Shown in pieces: positions 1 through 7,837 of a DNA stretch of 64,000 nt. This DNA is from Bradyrhizobium sp. ARR65. Lineage in GTDB: Bacteria > Pseudomonadota > Alphaproteobacteria > Rhizobiales > Xanthobacteraceae. The stretch lies in NCBI RefSeq assembly GCF_000472385.1, contig NZ_AWZU01000043.1:228-64227 (forward strand), in the 5' to 3' direction. The translations under genes and the position numbers were made by a program. Numbering within the stretch: position 1 is the first letter of the stretch; every line of letters begins with the position of its first letter. The notes under the pieces were generated by a model, which ran no database searches, was not told the DNA's origin, and saw only the letters and a list, made by a program, of their open reading frames with translations.

Positions 1-276
1 TGACACCCTGGAACCTGAAAGACCGGCGAGCGGCTTTGGAATCAGATCGAATTGGCCTGGACTTGCGCTGGTCGCGCTTGGCGTCGCTTTCTTGCTGGCC
101 GGGGCTGCAATCTGACTTTGAAACTAACGTCATTAGCTCTCTCGGGCGTTGTGCGGTATCTCTGGAAAGCGCTTTCGGTGCTCAAGCCACGTCTGTTTCT
201 GTGAAGATGCTATGGGGCGAGTGGCGAGGACATGGCACCGTGGTCGCTGTTCAACGGCTACCGATGGAGCTCACCC

Positions 277-1433
277 ATGTCGCAACATTTTCGTTTTGAC
301 GCGAGCAGATCGCTCACCGCTCTCGAGCAAGATAGCACAATCGTCGCCGTGATTGAGATGAGTCAAACGAAGTGGCTGGTTGCGGCGCTTGTTCCCGGCA
401 TCGAACGCCAACCCGTTAAGAAGTTCGATGCCCACGAGGAAACGCTGCTGAAGCTCTTGCATCGTTGGCGCCAGGAAGCCGACCAGGCTGGGCGCAATAT
501 CAAGCGTATCGTCGTTGCCTTTGAGGCTGGTCGCGACGGGTTCTGGCTGGCGCGTTGGCTGCGGGCGCGCGATGTTGAGGCTTACGTCATCCATCCTACC
601 AGCATCGCGGTGTCGCGCGAACACCGGCGCGCAAAGACCGATCGATACGGAACTTCTGATGCGCGTTTTTCTCGGCTGGCTGCGCAGCGAGAAGCGCCAT
701 TGCAGCATGGTGGCCATCCCGACGATCGAGGAGGAGGACGCGAGGCGACCGAACCGCGAGCGCCAGAATCTGGTCACTGAGCAAACGCGGATTATCAACC
801 AGATCAAGGCGATATTTTCCCGCTTCGGCATTCGCTCTTTACGGCCGACCATGCGCAAGCTTACCGAAGGGCTTGAAGATTGGCGCACGGCGGAAGGCAC
901 GCCATTGCCACAGAACACACTTTTGGAGCTGCGCCGCCATCTCGCGCCGCTACGCTTCGTACGCGACCAGATCCGCGCAGTCGAACAGGAACGCCAGCGC
1001 AAGCTCGCGGTGGCTCCTAAAAGCGCGGACGCGATGGTCTGCCTGATTGCTCGCGTCCTTGGCGCTGGTGTCGAAACGGCAGACATGCTGGTCAACGAGA
1101 TCTTCTCGCGTCACTGGCGCGATCGCAAAGCCGTCGCTCGCTACGCCGGCCTCCTCGCCCGACGAGAGCGGCAGCCGTCGACGCGAACGGGGTCTTGCGC
1201 GCGCTGGCAATGTCCGCGTCCGCAGCGGCATGATCCAGCTGGCTTGGCGTTTTGTCAGGCTCCAAAAGAACAGCGCCCTGGCCCGATGGTTCGCGGCGCG
1301 AACCGCCGACGGACGCGCCAGCACACGCAAGACGATGATTGTGGCACTGGCGCGCAAGCTGCTCATCGCCCTCTGGCGTCTCGTTACAAGGGGCGAAGTT
1401 CCGCAGGGCGTCGTGTTACGTCCAGCGTCATGA
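277..1433 (+). pseudogene. IS110-family transposase, frameshifted
   Basis: Three overlapping reading frames together give one IS110-type transposase. The first, from the ATG at 277 to about 650, carries the N-terminal catalytic region (VIEMSQTKWLVAALVPG, then VVAFEAGRDGFWLARWL). The second, about 650-1180, carries the middle region (TEQTRIINQIKAIFSRFG) and the start of the transposase_20 part (LGAGVETADMLVNEIF). The third, to 1433, carries the C-terminus (GNVRVRSGMIQLAWRFVRLQ). At least two frameshifts separate them, so the element is probably dead. The element ends were not located. Confidence 0.85.
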
Positions 1434-2024
1434 ACGACAGCATGGAAGGAGAGCAACCATAGGACAAACGGTTTGGCAGCCTCATGCAAGGAGGGCTGCC
1501 GACAAAATCCGAGGTGGCGGTGTCCCGACGTAAAACCCATGGCTTCAAATGCCGCTGTGAAGATTGGGTCTGCCGCCCCGGAGCTTCGCCGACGATGCGC
1601 ATAACTGCATCATGGTGCGATCCACACACGGATCGACCGAATACAAGGTTGTGGCGCGACTTCCGCGCCCCGATGGCAAGCTCCGCTCGGATCAGTCGTG
1701 CCGATCTTCAGGCTGCAAGACTACTTACATCGGTGAAAGGAGAGAGGCCCCCGCAATAGCGATCCACAGTGCCGCGAACAGCGCCGAATGACCTTGCTAC
1801 GTCGCGGCAACAATTATGATAGCTCGGACCGCGCATTCGCCGTCAAGCCCCGCGCCTTCGGCGCGCCGCAAGCGGCTTTGGGGCTTGACCGCTCAGCGCT
1901 GCCGAGCAAGGGGCTGTCCATGCCGCAAATGCAATCTGGTGACGTGACAAAATGACTCAACAGCACCGACACTCTCTCCTTGACACCAATAGGCCCCATA
2001 CAAGGGTTTCGGATGCCGGCCGCT
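1434..2024. other. stretch without a recognisable gene
   Basis: About 590 bases between the IS110 transposase and the IS91 remnant. Short open frames occur, including one at 1564-1791, but none shows a ribosome-binding site plus a family resemblance I recognise. It is probably non-coding IS flank and decayed sequence. Confidence 0.4.
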
Positions 2025-2646
2025 TGAGGAACGGCGCCGCGTGCTCGGCGGCCGGCGTCCGAAAGCCTCCAAGGGAGGAAACCGCGCTCAAGGGACGTAA
2101 GGCCGTGCCGCAGGCGGCTATGGGGATTTGAGCGCCGCGGGCGAGCTGGCTGATTTGGATCGAGCCGAGGCAACGAGTTGTGCAACGGTGAAGCGGCTGC
2201 CGAATGAGCGACCGACGGCGTCGATCTCGATAGGTCGTCGGACGATTTGCGGCGGGCGGCGGATATCAGAGCGTGCCTTGTCGTGGCTGGTCGAGAGGCA
2301 GCGAGCACGGCGAACGGATTTAGGGGACTGTGACGCCGTCATGAGGTGTCGACCCTGATGCGGTTTCGTTGGGGCTGTCGGCTGATGCCGTGGCGTTGCA
2401 CCGCGCGCGAACACCTCGATGATGATCATGCGACCGCCGCAGCAGGGACAACTCGGCTTGCCGGGATCGACGGCGGCACTCGTAGGCTGGCCGTCAGGTT
2501 TTGCAACGGCGAGCAGCTCCCGCGCGCGGGCGATGTTGCCAGCGCAAGAGCCTTTGGCGAACAGGCCGTAGTGGCGGATGCGATGCAAGCCTTTTGGCAG
2601 GACGTGGATGAGGAAGCGGCGGATGAATTCGAAGGTCTGGCGCGAG
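2025..2646 (-). mobile_element. IS91-family transposase 3' remnant (copy 1)
   Basis: Reading the minus strand from about 2646 gives FEFIRRFLIHVLPKGLHR and then RIRHYGLFAKG. These are the conserved late part of the putative-transposase (Y2/IS91) family. A C-terminal CPCCGGRM zinc knuckle and IIIEVFARG follow. The catalytic N-terminal two thirds are missing. The segment about 2025-2450 is clearly similar to 52024-52440, a second decayed copy in the same orientation. What remains is a transposase tail and the downstream element end. Confidence 0.8.
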
Positions 2647-2716
2647 CTTGTGGGCGTGCTTGATTGTCGAGCTCCGCCGCGGGGAGTTTGTTAATTTATA
2701 CGCTGAGAGATCGAAG

Positions 2717-2857
2717 ATGAGGCTTCTTTCGAAATCGAAAATGCTGGTGTATCGCCAATGTCACAGGCGTCTATGGCTGGAGGTTCATCGGCCTGATCTC
2801 AAAGAAGATAGCGCGGAAAGTGAGGCCCGTTTTTCCGTGGGACACCAATTGGGTGAT
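2717..2857 (+). pseudogene. N-terminal stub of a DUF2779-type protein
   Basis: The ATG at 2717 opens a frame beginning MRLLSKSKMLVYRQCHRRLW followed by LEVHRPDLKEDSAESEARF. This is the characteristic start of DUF2779 proteins (recB-like nuclease-fold family of several hundred residues). Similarity stops after VGHQLGD at about 2857, where unrelated sequence begins. Only about 47 residues remain, so the gene was cut by a rearrangement. No function can be expected from the stub. Confidence 0.65.
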
Positions 2858-3148
2858 CGGAGACGCTTCGGGTGGAGCTTGGTCTCGCTGATCGACCAGT
2901 TTGCCGAACACGACGTCGCCGGGGCCGACCGCCAGGCGCGTCCGGATGAAGCTGCCGACCAGGTCCCGCAGCGGATCGTAGGCCTTATCCTCCCGTCCGA
3001 ACTCCAGCACCTGGTAGATGCGCCCCACCAGGGCTGCGGCCCTTCGTTGCCTGACCGCGAATAGGGGTAGGTATCGCGCAAGTGCTCAAGAAAGGCTTCG
3101 ACGCCGGCCTGGAGCCGGCTGACCCGGCGCAGCACACTTCCTGAACTG

Positions 3149-3176
3149 AAAACCCTGCCGTCGCCGGCGGGGTTTT
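3149..3176 (+). terminator. hairpin with T-rich tail, repeat copy A
   Basis: Arms 3149-3160 and 3165-3176 pair over 12 positions with one G-T wobble around the loop TCGC. TTTGTTTGT follows, as in an intrinsic terminator. The hairpin and the 20 bases after it recur at 4589-4630 with few differences, so it is also a repeat unit. Confidence 0.6.
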
Positions 3177-3193
3177 GTTTGTTCCAGGTTAAT

Positions 3194-3375
3194 GGACCAA
3201 CTTTGCCCCCAAAACCGGACATACCTGTAGGGGACGTACTTTGCCCGTCGCTGCACACGGCTGCAGCACCGACCAAAGTAAGTCCCCGAGTGCCCTGTAA
3301 GCCGTTGGATTCTCAAAATCTGAATTCCATGGGACTGGCGAAATCGGAGGATTGCCGGGCAAAGTGCGTCCCCTA
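3194..3375. repeat. cluster of short GGGGAC-ACTTTG repeats, including an inverted pair
   Basis: TAGGGGACGTACTTTGCCC at 3228-3246 is repeated in inverted orientation at 3357-3375 with a single mismatch. The pair brackets about 110 bases. Related partial copies lie at 3194-3210 (direct) and 3272-3287 (inverted). The inverted pair looks like the ends of a small non-autonomous element or a REP-type palindromic unit. No transposase of the matching type is in the window. Confidence 0.6.
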
Positions 3376-3552
3376 ATTCAAGCTCTTCCGAACGACTCGG
3401 AAAGGACCGTTCGCTCTAGGGTCAAGCGCCGCCGTCATCTTGGCGGGCAAATAAAAGTTCCCGTTATCAATGACTTAGACCCGCGTGCCGCGAGTTAACG
3501 ACGAAACGGGGCGCCGGTTGAGGCTTTCTCCGAATGGCACCATATTGCGAGG

Positions 3553-3882
3553 ATGTCGAAGAGTGCGTTCGAGAACCTGACTGCAGCCGTGACCACGATC
3601 AACACGCCGATGCCCTTCCGCATCGACGAAGACACTTTGCTGGCATGTCTGAAAGGCCAAAATTTCGAACAAAAATGGCGCGTGTACGTGCAAGCGTTGT
3701 TTGATGAGGTCGATGTTTCCGTGATTCACAATCTCGTCGTCGATCATTTCGTGTCGTTCGACGATCTATTGAAGGCAATCGACACCTGGGAGGTCACGGA
3801 CTCCGAGAATGAAAGATGGATCAGGGAGATGGCTTCCTTCGAGGTGGGAAGATCTCATGCAGAAAGCGCTGATCGCACTTGA
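3553..3882 (+). CDS. hypothetical partner of AbiEii-like protein
   Basis: A 109-residue acidic protein (starts MSKSAFENLTAAVTTIN) with no family I recognise, no signal peptide and no membrane segment. Its 3' end overlaps the start of the next gene by 26 bases (ATG at 3857), which indicates translational coupling. In AbiE-type and other nucleotidyltransferase toxin systems the gene upstream of the transferase encodes the antitoxin, so that role is inferred from position only. The sequence lacks an obvious winged-helix motif of classical AbiEi. The start is the first ATG after a weak purine-rich stretch. Confidence 0.55.
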   Translation: MSKSAFENLTAAVTTINTPMPFRIDEDTLLACLKGQNFEQKWRVYVQALFDEVDVSVIHNLVVDHFVSFDDLLKAIDTWEVTDSENERWIREMASFEVGRSHAESADRT

Positions 3883-4528
3883 TAGTGTGGAGGGCGGGCC
3901 CGGATCCTGGACGTTCGGTGGCGGCACTGCCTTGGCGCAGATCCTGGGTCATCGGATCAGCTACGACATTGATATTTTCTCGGATTCAAGCACTGTCTTG
4001 AAGAATCTCGCGCCCAATATCAACCCGGTGACGAACTCGCTTTGCGATACGTGGCAATGGCCAGGCAAGTATCTGAAACTCATTCTGCGCGACGTTGGTG
4101 AGATCGATTTTCTGAACGCCCCATCGTACATCGATAATCCAACGTATCAAATGAAGTTTGGCGACCGCTCCATTGCTGCGGAGCGGTCTGCAGAAATCGC
4201 GACCAAAATTTTAGTCTATCGAGCATCGACATACACGGCGCGCGACACCTTCGATCTTGCCTCGATCTACTTGTATGATCGTTCGGCTCTACGGGAGATT
4301 GCACAATGTCCGGCAGTCACCGATCACGTCGTGTCGTCCGCTCTGAACAGGTTGAATCTTGCGAAGCGCCAGTATCAATCGGAAATGAGAAAGCTGATTA
4401 ACTCAATTTCGCGGGGCGAGGAATTCATCTACAAATCCTGCGATGTTGCACTGGAAGCTCTCGCGGAGATTCGGAATCTGATCCCAAAAAATGAAGCCGA
4501 ACCGAACAACGGGATGCAGCGTAGTTGA
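3857..4528 (+). CDS. AbiEii/DUF1814-like nucleotidyltransferase (putative toxin)
   Basis: 223 residues. Near the N-terminus are GGGTALAQILG (residues 21-31) and R-x-S-x-D-I-D-I-F (33-41). These are the GG-T-A-L and D-x-D motifs of the AbiEii/AbiGii (MNT-type) nucleotidyltransferase fold. The family transfers nucleotides to RNA or protein and often acts as the toxin of abortive-infection toxin-antitoxin pairs. The start at 3857 is preceded by GAGGTGGGAAG; an in-frame ATG at 3809 is possible. It overlaps the small gene upstream. Base composition is less GC-rich than in neighbouring genes, consistent with transfer. The substrate cannot be read from sequence. Confidence 0.75.
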   Translation: MQKALIALDSVEGGPGSWTFGGGTALAQILGHRISYDIDIFSDSSTVLKNLAPNINPVTNSLCDTWQWPGKYLKLILRDVGEIDFLNAPSYIDNPTYQMKFGDRSIAAERSAEIATKILVYRASTYTARDTFDLASIYLYDRSALREIAQCPAVTDHVVSSALNRLNLAKRQYQSEMRKLINSISRGEEFIYKSCDVALEALAEIRNLIPKNEAEPNNGMQRS

Positions 4529-4588
4529 AATCGCGTGCCGAGGCGTCGGGCCAGCACGTCGACTAGGCGGCCCATTGGCCCCTAATCG

Positions 4589-4684
4589 AAAAACCCGCCG
4601 TTGTCGGCGGAGTTTTGTTTGTCTCAGGCTAGTACCTACTTTGCCCCCATTAGGGGACAAACTCATAGGGGACCAACTTTTGCC
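4589..4684. repeat. hairpin repeat copy B plus GGGGAC-ACTTTG units
   Basis: Arms 4589-4600 and 4605-4616 form a hairpin with one bulge and TTTGTTTGT after it, matching the unit at 3149-3190. It is followed by ACCTACTTTGCCCCCA (4634-4649) and by TAGGGGACAAACT (4651-4663) and AGGGGACCAACTTTTGCC (4667-4684), the same short repeats seen at 3194-3375. The two arrays bracket the AbiEii-like pair. Confidence 0.6.
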
Positions 4685-4876
4685 GACGAAGATAGGCCCC
4701 CGGCACTGCTCCGTCGAGACAGACGATGGGCAGCATTTCCCGCGCATGCCGACGAGACGAGCGCTTGGCAGCGGAGCGAGACCCTTGATCGGGCACCGTC
4801 GTGTGGGTCGGTTTGTTAAGGCTTCCTTGAACATGGGTGTGCATATACGGAGCCAGCATCTGGTCCGAGGACCCCC

Positions 4877-5902
4877 ATGAGACATTGGGTCAGCCTGACA
4901 TTGCTCGCGGTATGCTTGCCTCTGGGGCTGTCATTTGCCTTGGCCGCGGCGGGAGAGCCAGGCGAGCTCGGGCACATCCGCGCCAATTATCGTCGGCCAG
5001 CGGCTATCCCATTTCCGAGCAGCAATCCGTACTCCGATGCGAAATCCGCGCTTGGACAAATGCTTTTTTTTGATCCGTTGCTGTCGAGGTCCAAAACTCG
5101 TTCATGCGCGACATGCCACAATCCATCCCTTTCATGGGGGGATGGCCTTTCACATGCAGTCGGCGAGGATCCGAAAGGGCTGCCGCTTCGCGCGCCGACA
5201 CTGATCGATGTGGCCTTCACGGAGCCGTTGGGCTGGGACGGGAAGTTCAAGAACCTCGAATCGGTTGCGTTTGGTCCGATCACGAATTCGGCCAACATGA
5301 ATCTTACCGAATTAGAATTGACTGCACGTCTCTCCGCTATCCCGGCTTATGTCGAAGCATTCGCCCATGCATTTGGAGACGGCGCGATAACACGGCCCCG
5401 GATCGAAGCGGCGCTGGCGACATTTGAGCGCACCATCGTCGCCGGCGAGTCACCATTCGACCGCTGGATTATGGGGGACGAAACCGCCATCAGCGCGGCG
5501 GCAAAACGCGGCTTTGACATCTTCAATGGCAAGGCGCACTGCTCCGCTTGTCACAGTGGACCGTCTTTCACGGATGGATCATTTCAGGATATCGGCATCG
5601 CCAAGGGCGACGATATCGGACGCGGGCGGTTGTTTCCAACATCACAAAAGCTGCGGTACGCGTTCAAGACGCCAACGCTGCGCGATGTCGCGCGCCGCGC
5701 GCCCTATATGCACAACGGATCGGTCGCGACCTTGGCCGATGTCATAGACCTGTACGATAAAGGCGGGATCGACCGCCCAAGCCGCTCGCTATCGATAAAA
5801 CCTTTGTCTCTTACCGCGAGCGAGAAGAGCGACCTGGTCGCCTTCCTTCAAACGCTTACCGCGTCCTCATCGGTTTCGGCCGTGCCAATGTTACCGCGGT
5901 GA
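4877..5902 (+). CDS. di-heme cytochrome c peroxidase (CcpA/MauG family)
   Basis: 341 residues with an N-terminal signal peptide (residues 1 to about 25), so it is exported to the periplasm. Two c-type heme sites are visible: CATCH at 77-81 and CSACH at 222-226. The downstream block KTPTLRDVARRAPYMHNG (264-281) is the conserved C-terminal heme environment of this family. Members reduce hydrogen peroxide with electrons from small c-type cytochromes or cupredoxins, or, like MauG, modify partner proteins. GAGGA lies upstream of the ATG. A cupredoxin gene lies 1.5 kb downstream and could be an electron partner (inference). Length fits the family. Confidence 0.88.
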   Translation: MRHWVSLTLLAVCLPLGLSFALAAAGEPGELGHIRANYRRPAAIPFPSSNPYSDAKSALGQMLFFDPLLSRSKTRSCATCHNPSLSWGDGLSHAVGEDPKGLPLRAPTLIDVAFTEPLGWDGKFKNLESVAFGPITNSANMNLTELELTARLSAIPAYVEAFAHAFGDGAITRPRIEAALATFERTIVAGESPFDRWIMGDETAISAAAKRGFDIFNGKAHCSACHSGPSFTDGSFQDIGIAKGDDIGRGRLFPTSQKLRYAFKTPTLRDVARRAPYMHNGSVATLADVIDLYDKGGIDRPSRSLSIKPLSLTASEKSDLVAFLQTLTASSSVSAVPMLPR

Positions 5903-5932
5903 GGGCCTGATCGGATTGCAGTCGGAAGCCGG

Positions 5933-6094
5933 TCACGACAGGTGCGGCAATGCCGATCCCAGCAAGCCGAACCCGAGGAGAAGAAGCGCGCCAGCGCAGG
6001 TCTCCAAGGTCTCGGTGCGTGATGGATACAATTTTGCTCCGAACGTAAGTGCGGAGCCCATCGCAACCGTTACAGCACTTAGAACTCCGAACAT
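5933..6094 (-). CDS. small single-span membrane protein
   Basis: A 53-residue frame starting MFGVLSAVTVAMGSALTF, with a second hydrophobic stretch CAGALLLLGFGLLGSAL near the C-terminus. TTGGAGCC precedes the ATG at a usable distance. The pattern resembles short hydrophobic proteins common in Bradyrhizobium genomes, but I cannot name a family. It is convergent with the peroxidase gene and divergent from the next gene. Confidence 0.4.
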   Translation of the reverse strand: MFGVLSAVTVAMGSALTFGAKLYPSRTETLETCAGALLLLGFGLLGSALPHLS

Positions 6095-6321
6095 ACGCCT
6101 GGCTCCAATTCGAGTTTTGTCTGGCCTCGACTACGACAGATCGAATTGAGGCGCCGTGGCGAAAATCGGTAAAATCTGAATGGCTTGTAACAAGGGTCAT
6201 GAAAAGACGCCGCAGCGTGGGCGCCGTTAACCACGAAACAGCCTCTAGCTGCCGGCGCAGCGCAAAATGCTAAAATCTAAGATAAGTTGAACAAGTCGTT
6301 AATGGGCGGGCAGTTATTGGA

Positions 6322-7386
6322 ATGTTCAGTGGTTGGGGACGGGATGTTGTCTCGACATCCGGCAGATTCTCCCATGCTTTCAAATACTTTGTGGCGTTTG
6401 CTTTTTGCGTTGTAGGGACGCGGGATGCCAGCGCCCACGTGAAGTGGTTCTGTGCTTATGACGTTGCCGGGCAACCCAGAGGGCTTGAAAATGTCCTGTG
6501 TCAGGATTTCGAGCTGCTTCTTGGCACTGCCCTGCTGTGGTTCTTTGCGGGCTGCCTGGTTGAGCGCACCGCCGTGGGCGAAGCGATGACGCGCGCCCTC
6601 AACCGCGCGACCTGCGGATTGCGGTTGCGCACCGAGGGAATGATCCGTGCTGCCTGCGGTTTTTTCTTCATCTCGATTTGGGCTGCGGGGGGCATCTTGC
6701 TGACCCCCGAATTGAAAACGACGTCACCTCTCGCAGGACTTTTGCAGTTCGCAATCGCTGCGGGCATGCTATCGCGACGCGCACTGCCTCTCTCGGCGGC
6801 GGGGATAGTCGTTTTGTTCGGGATTGCCGTACGGGATTACGGCGCCTTCCATCTTGCCGACTATCCGATATTTCTGGGCATAGCCGCCTACCTTGCTCTC
6901 GTCGGGCTGCGGGAGAAGGAACTGTTCGGTATTCCGCCGCTCGACATCGCACGATACGCGACCGCGGTGACGTTGATGTGGGCCTCGGTCGAAAAGTGGG
7001 CCTATCCGGAATGGAGCTTCCCGCTTTTTATCGGGCACCCGGGTCTCAGCCTTGGATTCGATAGTGAATTCTATATGCGCGCCGCAGGAATGGTGGAATT
7101 CACACTCGCTTTCGCTTTGATTTGGACGCCCCTTGTCCGGCGCTGCGCGGCGGCCGTGCTTGCGGGAATGTTCATCAGCGCCTGTTTCGAATTCGGGAAG
7201 CTTGACACCATCGGACACTCGATGATCATCGCCCTCTTGTTCGCGATCGTCTGTGACAACCGGCCCGTTGAGAGCGACCGCCGTCGCCCTTGGCTCGCTC
7301 CCGTCGGGCTCTCCGCAGCGCTGACAGTCACTCTCCTTGCCTATTATGTCGGTCATGCCGCAATTTTCGGCACATCGATCCTCTAA
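6322..7386 (+). CDS. multi-span membrane protein, unknown function
   Basis: 354 residues with about eight to ten hydrophobic segments, for example LLLGTALLWFFAGCLV, FFFISIWAAGGILL, AALTVTLLAYYVGHAA. The N-terminal part contains HVKWFCAYDVAGQPRGL, a motif seen in uncharacterised inner-membrane proteins. No transporter or enzyme signature was recognised. It sits between a periplasmic di-heme peroxidase and a membrane-anchored cupredoxin, so a role in periplasmic redox or metal handling is possible but unproven. The start codon is uncertain; no strong ribosome-binding site is seen. Confidence 0.7.
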   Translation: MFSGWGRDVVSTSGRFSHAFKYFVAFAFCVVGTRDASAHVKWFCAYDVAGQPRGLENVLCQDFELLLGTALLWFFAGCLVERTAVGEAMTRALNRATCGLRLRTEGMIRAACGFFFISIWAAGGILLTPELKTTSPLAGLLQFAIAAGMLSRRALPLSAAGIVVLFGIAVRDYGAFHLADYPIFLGIAAYLALVGLREKELFGIPPLDIARYATAVTLMWASVEKWAYPEWSFPLFIGHPGLSLGFDSEFYMRAAGMVEFTLAFALIWTPLVRRCAAAVLAGMFISACFEFGKLDTIGHSMIIALLFAIVCDNRPVESDRRRPWLAPVGLSAALTVTLLAYYVGHAAIFGTSIL

Positions 7387-7391
7387 GGTCG

Positions 7392-7757
7392 CTAGTTGGT
7401 AACGTGCACAATTAGCTTCATCTTCGGATGAATGCCGCACAGTACCATGTAATCGCCGAGCACGGGAAAGATGACGTCGAACTTGCTGCCCGGTTGTTGA
7501 TCGCCGGAATCAAAATTGAAGGTGTCGGAGCTCAAGTACGCGTGATGCAAGAGCTCGCCGTCATCGTTAAAGAATCGTAAAGTCTCGCCGCGCTTGATCG
7601 CAATGTCCCCGGGGCTAAATTCTCGGTCCTTTTGCGAGATGAGATACGGGCCTGCGCCTAAAGCGGCTCCTGTGAGCACGCCCGCAACAATTGCTGCGGT
7701 CATTAGGGCACCAACTGATTTGCCAACACGCACACCGCGCAACAGCCATGATTGCAT
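7392..7757 (-). CDS. membrane-anchored cupredoxin (plastocyanin/azurin-like)
   Basis: 121 residues from the ATG at 7757, which has GTGGAGCTGAA in front; a longer frame to 7829 lacks such a site. Residues 13-35 form a signal anchor. The remaining 80 residues are a cupredoxin: KRGETLRFFNDDGELLHH supplies a ligand histidine (71 or 72), and LCGIHPKM supplies C107, H110 and M113, a type-1 copper site. The role is electron transfer in the periplasm. The gene is convergent with the membrane protein gene, five bases apart. The di-heme peroxidase nearby is a plausible partner. Confidence 0.8.
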   Translation of the reverse strand: MQSWLLRGVRVGKSVGALMTAAIVAGVLTGAALGAGPYLISQKDREFSPGDIAIKRGETLRFFNDDGELLHHAYLSSDTFNFDSGDQQPGSKFDVIFPVLGDYMVLCGIHPKMKLIVHVTN

Positions 7758-7837
7758 TTCAGCTCCACTTGAAAGATGAGCATTACGCTTCGGGTGATCC
7801 GAAAGCGTGATGCCGGGATTACCTGGCATGACGATTA

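Larger units (their letters stand above)
2858..3552. other. gene-poor junction region with short repeats
   Basis: About 700 bases between the DUF2779 stub and the AbiEii-like module. A minus-strand open frame (2771-3028) is not recognised. The stretch contains a terminator-like hairpin and several copies of a short repeat, listed separately. Nothing else can be supported. Confidence 0.4.

Noticed and set aside
205-221. 17 bases AGATGCTATGGGGCGAG shared with 52012-52028
   Set aside because: The match does not extend on either side and could be chance or a trace of shared IS flank; too little to call a repeat.
271-1095. Long minus-strand open frame over the IS110 transposase
   Set aside because: It is the antisense of a recognisable transposase and has no family resemblance.
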